Assembly (NCBI GenBank): GCA_963796485.1
Contig: CAWCLV010000004.1
Coordinates: 248,001-312,000 of the forward strand
Source: CAWCDJ01 sp963796485
GTDB taxonomy: Bacteria; Acidobacteriota; Terriglobia; Bryobacterales; Bryobacteraceae
Length of the DNA: 64,000 bases
Direction: 5' to 3'
Positions 58,855 to 64,000 of the stretch are shown piece after piece. Every line of letters starts with the position of its first letter. Within the stretch, counting starts at the first letter, position 1. The notes below the pieces were generated by a model that was not told the DNA's origin, did not search any database, and saw only the letters and a program-made list of their open reading frames with translations. The position numbers and the translations under genes were made by a program.

Positions 58855-60161
58855 TAGACTCCTACGACTTCCAGGATCAGATTGCGCTCGTCGGGCTTCT
58901 GCGAGGAGATGCGGAACGCGTCTTCCACCATTTCGGCGGCTTCTTCAACGCGATCTTCCTTCGTGTAATAGACACGGCACAGCACGGAGCCGGCATCCAC
59001 CTTTTCGCCGGCCTTGACTTCAAGAATGATGCCGACCGCCGGGTCGATGGAATCTTCCTTCTTGTCGCGGCCCGCGCCGATCATATTCGACGCAATACCG
59101 ATGTCGCCGGCGTCGATGGACGTGACGTAGCCGGAACGCGGCGACGCAATCTCGCGCATACCCGTGGCATTGGGCAGCAATTCGAACTTATCCAGGGCCT
59201 GCGCGTTGCCGCCTTGCGCCGTAACCACCTGCTTGAGCTTCTTATAGCCCGAACCATCCACAAGGTGCTGCTCGGCAATGCGGCGCGCCTCTTCGAGGGT
59301 GGCCGCCTTCTTGCCGAGGTGGATCATGTGCGCCGCCAATTCGAGCGAGAGCTTCGTGAGATCGTCGGGGCCGGCGTTCTGAAGAGTCTGGGAAGCCTCC
59401 ATGATTTCGAGCGCGTTGCCGATCGCATAGCCAAGAGGCTGGTTCATGTCGGTGATGAGCGCGCGGACTTTCTTGTCCATGCGGCGCCCGATGGCCACCA
59501 TCGTCTGGGCCAGCCTGCGCGCGTCCACCTGCTTCTTCATGAAGGCGCCATTGCCGACCTTGACGTCGAGAATCAGGGCATCGACGCCTTCCGCCAGCTT
59601 CTTGGACATGATGGACGACGAGATCAGCGGAATCGATTCGACGGTTCCGGTGACATCGCGGAGTGCGTACAGCTTCCGGTCGGCGGGCGCAAGGCGCTCA
59701 CTCTGGCCGATGAAGCAGAGACCGATTTCCGACAACTGCTTGCGGAAGTCGTCCGCGCTCAGGTCGGTCCGGAAGCCGGGGATCGATTCGAGTTTGTCGA
59801 GCGTACCGCCGGTGTGGCCGAGCGAACGTCCTGAAATCATGGGGACGATTACGCCCGCGGCCGCAGCCAGTGGAGCGGCAATGAAACTGGTCTTATCGCC
59901 TACGCCGCCGGTGGAGTGCTTATCGACTTTGAGACCGGGAATCTCTGAGAGATCCACGGTATCGCCGGACCGCAGCATGAATTCGGTAAGCCGGCCGACT
60001 TCGCGGTCGGTCATACCGGAAAAGTAGACGGCCATCAGGAAGGCCGACATCTGGTAGTCCGGGATGTCGCCCCGCGTGTATCCTTCTACCAAAAACTCGA
60101 TCTCCTCTGGAGCGAGTTCCTCACCGTCGCGTTTCCGCTGGATCAAGTCAACTGTGCGCAT
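58854..60161 (-). CDS. deoA: Thymidine / pyrimidine-nucleoside phosphorylase
   Basis: 435 aa from the ATG at 60161. The family signature SGRSLGHTGGTLDKLE is intact, and KVDKHSTGGVGDKTS and ALILDVKVGNGAFMK complete the phosphate and base sites. The C-terminal domain with GYVTSIDAGDIG is present. It cleaves thymidine/deoxyuridine (and uridine in the PdpA form) with phosphate. As first gene of the salvage operon it is transcribed from the 60162-60234 gap. Confidence 0.95.
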   Translation of the reverse strand: MRTVDLIQRKRDGEELAPEEIEFLVEGYTRGDIPDYQMSAFLMAVYFSGMTDREVGRLTEFMLRSGDTVDLSEIPGLKVDKHSTGGVGDKTSFIAAPLAAAAGVIVPMISGRSLGHTGGTLDKLESIPGFRTDLSADDFRKQLSEIGLCFIGQSERLAPADRKLYALRDVTGTVESIPLISSSIMSKKLAEGVDALILDVKVGNGAFMKKQVDARRLAQTMVAIGRRMDKKVRALITDMNQPLGYAIGNALEIMEASQTLQNAGPDDLTKLSLELAAHMIHLGKKAATLEEARRIAEQHLVDGSGYKKLKQVVTAQGGNAQALDKFELLPNATGMREIASPRSGYVTSIDAGDIGIASNMIGAGRDKKEDSIDPAVGIILEVKAGEKVDAGSVLCRVYYTKEDRVEEAAEMVEDAFRISSQKPDERNLILEVVGV

Positions 60162-60234
60162 TATGAGAAGATTAGCGTAGCACCCCAAAAGGTTGAAAGT
60201 AAAGGGGATCGTTAGGAAAAGTGGACTTCCCGGG

Positions 60235-60270
60235 AAAACGCCGGGCCGCGATTCGAAATCACGACCCGGC
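60235..60270 (-). terminator. Strong rho-independent terminator of the LamG gene
   Basis: On the minus strand a 14-bp stem (GCCGGGTCGTGATT with AATCGCGGCCCGGC, two G-T pairs) and a TCG loop are followed by GTTTTCCC. It begins 14 bp after the stop of the 60284-63421 gene and insulates the nucleoside operon downstream. Confidence 0.9.
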
Positions 60271-60283
60271 CGGGGGAGCGAAA

Positions 60284-63200
60284 TCAGAGGCTCGCGAGTT
60301 GGGCGATGGCCGAAGAGCTGAGTGCCTGATTATCGATTCGCACGTTGTCCAGGGACCCGGTGAAGGGCTGTCCAAAGTACGGGAAAGGAGGCGTTCCGAT
60401 CCACAAAGGCAGGCCGGAAGAGGCCGCTACCGTGACCATCGGACTGGTGGAGCGGAGCGTTCCGTCCACGTAGAACTGGACGTTTTGCCCCATATTGACG
60501 ACCACGGCGATGTGGTGCCACTGGCCGTCGTTGATGGGCGTGGTACCGGCGGCGTCGCGGGCGCCCGGCGTGTTATTGCCCCCAACCCGCAGGTCGATGA
60601 CGCCGGATGGCAGGGTCTTGAGCATGTAGCCGGTTTCCGTGCCGCCGGCGTCGTAGGTGCCGAGGAAATCCTCGGTACGGCTGTTATTGGTCGTCTTGAT
60701 CCAGCCGGAAAGGGTCATGCTGTTGACCAGTTGGAGCTTGGAACTGAACGGCACCGCGACCAGGCTGTTGGAACCGTTGAAGCTGAACGCCTGGTTGCTG
60801 TGGCCGGTCACGATGGAGACGTTGGAGAAGGTCCCGATCAGGCCGTCACCGGAATCATCCTTCACGGATGAGCCGACGATGTCGGCGGAATCGAAGGACC
60901 AGAAGCCGGCGGAACCAGCGGCGGCGGAAGTGACCGAACCACTGGAAGTTCCGCCGGACCCCGTCGAGGTTCCGCCGGACCCGGTCGTTCCGCCGGAAGT
61001 GGTGGTTCCCGAGGACGTTCCGGTGGTCCCCGCGATCTGGGCGATGGCCGAGGCGCTGAGCGCCTGGTTATCGACGCGCACGCTGTCGATGCTGCCGGTG
61101 AACGGCGCGCCGAAGTAGCCGAATGGCGGACAGCCGATCCAGAGCGGCATCGAATTCGCTGCGGCGACGGTGGCCATGGGCTGCGTCGAGCTCAGGCTGC
61201 CGTCGATATAGAACTGCACGTTCTGCCCGAGATTGATCACGACCGCCACATGGTGCCACTGGCCGTCGTTGATCGGCTTGATGTCGGCGAGGTCGCGCGT
61301 GCCGGAGACGTTGTTCCCGCCCACGCGGAGGCCGACCGCGCCTGAAGGAAGGGTCTTTACGATATACCCCCATTCGCTGGCCGTGGCGTCGTAGTTCCCC
61401 AGGAAGTTCTCGGTCCGGCTGTTGTTGGTGGTTCTAATCCAGGCGGAAAGCGTCATGCTGTTCAGCAACTGGTACTTGTTGCTATAGGCGGCAGTAACGA
61501 CACTGTTGCTGCCGTTGAAGCTCAGGGCCTGGTTGACCTCACCCGTGACGGACGAAACGTTGGACATCACGCCGTTCAGGTTGTTGCCGGACGTATCCTG
61601 CGCGATGGAACCGGAAATATTGGCCGTATCGAAAGACCAGAACGCGACCGGCCCGCCGGAGGGCGGGGGCGTGGATGTGCCGCCGCCTGACGGACTCGCC
61701 GCCGGGTTCAGCGTGATGGTGGCGCTCGCCGACCGGGTGCTATCCGCCTGGCTGGTAGCGGTCACCGTAACATTCTGCTGGGTGGAGATGGAGGACGGCG
61801 CCGTGTACATGCCGCTCGAACTCACGCTGCCTGCGGCCGGGCTGACGGACCAGGTTACCGCGGTATTGCCGCTCCCCGACACCGATGCCGTGCACTGCTG
61901 GGTTTGATTAGCGGTGAGGCTTGCCGTGGACGGGCTTACCGAAACGGCGACCGTTGCCGGGGGAGGGGGAGGGTTTGAGCCGCCGGCCACCGTCCCGGTG
62001 GGCAGAAGCACGAACATATTGAACTCCGCGGAAGTGTGAGGCGGAGCCGTGAAGTTGGCCCCGGGAGTAACCGCCGAGAGATTCATCGGCAGGACGACGG
62101 ACGAACCGTTGTACGTTCCCGTAAGGACGGGTGAACCGAAGAAGTTCTGAACGTCGCGGATTTCGAACGGAGTTCCGACCGGGAGTCCGGCGCCCGAGAG
62201 ATCCACCGGGACCGAAGAGTTCTTGTCCCAGTTCATCACGGTGATGTTGGCGCGGCCCGGTTCGTACTTGTTTGGCCTGACGAGCACGTTGACGCCGGTG
62301 GGGTTGTGGCCGTAGACCGCGCTGCCGCTATCGACGCCGCTCGGAGGGGCGCTGTTGTAATAGGTGTTGCCGCTCCAGTTCGTGAATCCGACGCTCGAGA
62401 CGGACATCGGACCGGTGACGACGTTGCCGGTGAAAACGGTGGATTGCCAGCCGGCGATCTGCATCGTGACGTAGCCGGTCGGAGTGGCGCCGATCCAGAA
62501 GTTGTTCTGCATGGTCAGATCGAGATTCGATCCGTCCATGAACTGGTTGTAGCCGGTTTCCGCGGGCGCGGCGTCCAGCGGGTTGTAGGCCACGCTGTTC
62601 TGGAAGACGATATCCTGCTTGGGAACACCGCCTCCGCCTTCGACCAGGTAATTGTCTACGCGATGACCGCCGGGCAGGCCGCTGTTGACCATCACGTCAC
62701 CCACGAAGTGAAGGTGGTTGATCGCCACGCCGCCGTATGCCTGCATGCCGATGTCGAAAGCGTTGTACCCGAGGTTGTCCTGGACGAGTTTTACCGTGGA
62801 ACCGGTGTTCTGCTCGTAAAGGTTGTGGCCATGCCCCCGGTCGCAACTGCTGGCCCACCCGTTGTTGAACAGAATGTTGCCGTAATCCTCGGTGCCGCTT
62901 GCCTCCTGCTGGTCCGCAACGCCGTTGGCGACATCGTGAATCACCATATTGATCAACTTGACGCCCACGGTCCCCTGCGTGAAATAGACACCGTCGGAAA
63001 CCTTGATCGACGGGAAGGAGCCGCACTCGCTGGTGGAGCGGGTCCAGTTATTATTGGTGATTTCAAAACCCCAATACCAGGTGTAACTGCCGTAAACGCC
63101 GAGGCCGCCGTTTAGGGTGGCCCGTTCGCCGGGATACTGCCGGACGATTACCGGCTGGCTAGAGTTACCCGCAATGGAGCAACTCAGAGTATTCATTCCG

Positions 63201-63421
63201 CCGGAGCCGTAGACCCCGCCGCGGAGCCAGACGGTGTCGCCGGGCTGGATCGCGGAAGCCGGAGCGCACGCCGTTTGCAGATCCCAGGGACTCCCGATGG
63301 AGCCGTTTCCGCCGGATGAACCGCTCGGGGAAATGTAGTAGTTTGACGCTAGGGACAATGCCGGACAACTGAGGAACGCCACTAAAGCAAGGCAGAGGCG
63401 ATTAGATGGATTCAGTCTCAA
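60284..63421 (-). CDS. Large secreted beta-helix / Ig-like / tandem LamG protein
   Basis: 1045 aa. A signal peptide (LCLALVAFLSCPALSLAS) is followed by a parallel beta-helix-like domain (about 27-400, with YYISPSGSSGGNGSIGSPW, a start typical of polysaccharide lyase/Pectate_lyase_3-like proteins). A bacterial Ig-like module (about 480-580, VSVSPSTASLTANQTQQCTA) and two LamG/concanavalin-like jelly rolls (about 590-800 and 835-1045) follow, joined by a Gly/Ser/Thr linker. No catalytic residues can be assigned with confidence. It is likely an extracellular glycan-binding or glycan-cleaving protein. It is transcribed alone and ends at a strong terminator. Confidence 0.88.
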   Translation of the reverse strand: MRLNPSNRLCLALVAFLSCPALSLASNYYISPSGSSGGNGSIGSPWDLQTACAPASAIQPGDTVWLRGGVYGSGGMNTLSCSIAGNSSQPVIVRQYPGERATLNGGLGVYGSYTWYWGFEITNNNWTRSTSECGSFPSIKVSDGVYFTQGTVGVKLINMVIHDVANGVADQQEASGTEDYGNILFNNGWASSCDRGHGHNLYEQNTGSTVKLVQDNLGYNAFDIGMQAYGGVAINHLHFVGDVMVNSGLPGGHRVDNYLVEGGGGVPKQDIVFQNSVAYNPLDAAPAETGYNQFMDGSNLDLTMQNNFWIGATPTGYVTMQIAGWQSTVFTGNVVTGPMSVSSVGFTNWSGNTYYNSAPPSGVDSGSAVYGHNPTGVNVLVRPNKYEPGRANITVMNWDKNSSVPVDLSGAGLPVGTPFEIRDVQNFFGSPVLTGTYNGSSVVLPMNLSAVTPGANFTAPPHTSAEFNMFVLLPTGTVAGGSNPPPPPATVAVSVSPSTASLTANQTQQCTASVSGSGNTAVTWSVSPAAGSVSSSGMYTAPSSISTQQNVTVTATSQADSTRSASATITLNPAASPSGGGTSTPPPSGGPVAFWSFDTANISGSIAQDTSGNNLNGVMSNVSSVTGEVNQALSFNGSNSVVTAAYSNKYQLLNSMTLSAWIRTTNNSRTENFLGNYDATASEWGYIVKTLPSGAVGLRVGGNNVSGTRDLADIKPINDGQWHHVAVVINLGQNVQFYIDGSLSSTQPMATVAAANSMPLWIGCPPFGYFGAPFTGSIDSVRVDNQALSASAIAQIAGTTGTSSGTTTSGGTTGSGGTSTGSGGTSSGSVTSAAAGSAGFWSFDSADIVGSSVKDDSGDGLIGTFSNVSIVTGHSNQAFSFNGSNSLVAVPFSSKLQLVNSMTLSGWIKTTNNSRTEDFLGTYDAGGTETGYMLKTLPSGVIDLRVGGNNTPGARDAAGTTPINDGQWHHIAVVVNMGQNVQFYVDGTLRSTSPMVTVAASSGLPLWIGTPPFPYFGQPFTGSLDNVRIDNQALSSSAIAQLASL
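60290..60905 (-). repeat. LamG-encoding repeat unit B (C-terminal copy)
   Basis: This segment and 61030-61645 encode two LamG domains of about 205 residues. Shared blocks include SFNGSNS, NSMTLSxWIxTTNNSRTExFLGxYDA, TLPSGxxxLRVGGNN, PINDGQWHHxAVVxNxGQNVQFYxDG and PLWIGxPPFxYFGxPFTGS. The similarity extends to the nucleotide level, indicating a tandem duplication within the gene. Confidence 0.85.
61030..61645 (-). repeat. LamG-encoding repeat unit A (N-terminal copy)
   Basis: Partner of the 60290-60905 unit. The linker between the two (60906-61029) is a low-complexity Gly/Ser/Thr run with short GGTTGSGGTSTGSGG-type protein repeats, a likely substrate for slippage. Confidence 0.85.
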
Positions 63422-63843
63422 GGTACAACCCTCCTATCCTATTTCCAGACCTGAAATGCTTAAATACTCTTACTCTCTTCGAGAGACACAACGCCTCTCG
63501 CGTGTTGTTACCCGTTCCTGGTGGGATGAACGAAGAAGCGAGTGCAGGTCCCGGGTGCTTCTTCGGTTCGAGCTACGGAGCCGCCGCAGGAGAAGTGGAG
63601 CCGCTCGAATGTCAAAGTTATCACATGGAGGTGAATCTGTACCAATAAAAACATCTGCAAAGAACTAAAAACAATCGTACTTACCTAACTTTGGTTAGTA
63701 TTTCAAGGCAGAGGCAAACAGGTGTATTCGCTTCTGTCGCTGAAAAAGCTCCACGATGTATTCGCGCCGGGGGACGGGGCGTATTTGAATGACGGCCGGG
63801 ATGGCGCCGGGGGCAGCCGGGCCATGCTGTTACGATAGATGCC
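63422..63843. other. 422-bp intergenic region with a hairpin-rich core
   Basis: It separates the leftward LamG gene and the rightward mrp gene. Perfect arms CGAAGAAGC/GCTTCTTCG (63530-63538 and 63557-63565) and TTCGAGC/GCTCGAA (63567-63573 and 63603-63609) form two consecutive stems, with a further stem-like CTCTTCGAGAG near 63475. A CTAAC-TTTG-GTTAG inverted repeat at 63685-63698 lies in AT-rich sequence suited to a promoter or operator. It does not match a riboswitch consensus that I can recall. It could be a leader of the LamG mRNA or a small RNA. Confidence 0.45.
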
Positions 63844-64000
63844 ATGACCCCCAATCAACCGGGCCAGATGCCCCCCAAGTTGCCTATCGCCGGTGTCAAG
63901 AACCTGATCGCCGTCGGCTCCGGAAAGGGCGGTGTCGGAAAGACCACGGTAGCGGTCAACCTGGCAGTCGGGCTCGCCTCGCTCGGCTACCGGACCGGTC
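63844..64000 (+). CDS. mrp: Mrp/NBP35-type iron-sulfur carrier ATPase, 3' part missing
   Basis: 52 codons to the window edge. The deviant Walker A VGSGKGGVGKTTVAVNLA is characteristic of Mrp/NBP35/ApbC ATPases, which bind and hand over Fe-S clusters. The N-terminus is short (about 20 Pro-rich residues), so the MIP18/DUF59 domain found in many bacterial Mrp proteins is absent here. A MinD/ParA-type ATPase is less likely because of the KNLIAVGSGKGGVGKT phrase. Confidence 0.88.
   Translation, partial: MTPNQPGQMPPKLPIAGVKNLIAVGSGKGGVGKTTVAVNLAVGLASLGYRTG

Noticed and set aside
60906..61029. CRISPR-like short repeats in the LamG linker
   Set aside because: The repeats are in-frame Gly/Ser/Thr codons with no constant spacer length and no cas genes nearby.
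63430..63640. c-di-GMP (GEMM) or cobalamin riboswitch upstream of the LamG gene
   Set aside because: The GEMM core with its GNRA-type tetraloop receptor and the B12 box could not be found on either strand; only unassigned stems remain.

Overview
This is a GC-rich chromosomal window densely packed with genes, most of them in co-directional runs with 1-26 bp overlaps. The gene content points to an acidobacterium, most likely of the Solibacter/Bryobacter type. The pointers are an ADOP-type MacB/FtsX permease, a giant carboxypeptidase-regulatory/TonB-receptor-like outer-membrane protein, a periplasm-targeted enolase-superfamily enzyme beside a secreted RraA-like protein, menaquinone methyltransferase, and a Rieske/split-cytochrome-b complex with a multiheme cytochrome c. 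The taxonomy is inferred from gene types; no marker gene such as rRNA is present. I found no tRNA, rRNA, CRISPR array, insertion sequence or prophage.

Layout. 1-1615 (-): a truncated secreted helical-repeat protein and a GAF-like protein. 1679-13209 (+): SDR, stand-alone ClpB-like AAA+ ATPase, strong terminator, ubiE, a very large CPBP membrane protease, MFS carrier, a protein with a NucS/EndoMS-like nuclease end, a DUF697-like protein, a glycine-zipper envelope protein and a second SDR. 13222-25643 (-): a secreted carboxypeptidase-regulatory protein, then the reverse-strand respiratory operon. Read in the direction of transcription, that operon encodes Rieske, cytochrome b N-half, cytochrome b C-half, octaheme cytochrome c, an amicyanin-like copper lipoprotein, CtaA, CtaB, an ABC-2 exporter, SCO and DUF420. 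This is a menaquinol-oxidising complex together with assembly factors for a heme-A/copper terminal oxidase whose own genes lie outside the window. 25972-32202: ADOP permease, methyltransferase, small envelope proteins, a HELYH metalloprotease-like protein and a ROK regulator. 32383-38124: an exported sugar-acid catabolic pair divergent from a giant outer-membrane receptor.

38483-39863 (+): LysR regulator and a thioredoxin-like protein. 39909-42087 (-): an ABC exporter and TetR operon with a legible promoter and palindromic operator. 42070-48189 (-): a long housekeeping operon (purC, cvpA, Fis-type HTH, Nudix, nitrilase, DUF1844, metallo-beta-lactamase fold, ribF, terC). 48363-52566: a sulfite-oxidase-like molybdoenzyme, RNase R and a methyltransferase. 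52571-60161 (-): a nucleoside-salvage operon (deoA, nupC-like, punA, cdd, exported amidohydrolase) running into an M24 protein with an altered metal site and a LarA-like protein. 60284-63421 (-): a large secreted beta-helix/Ig/LamG protein with a near-perfect terminator. 63844 to the end (+): the start of an Mrp/NBP35 ATPase.

The most noteworthy signals are the respiratory operon with its amicyanin-like lipoprotein, the M24 protein in which two of five metal ligands differ from the canonical set, the NucS-like nuclease end on an unknown protein, a palindrome that holds the stop codons of two convergent genes, and a dispersed palindromic GGCAGGCC repeat family.
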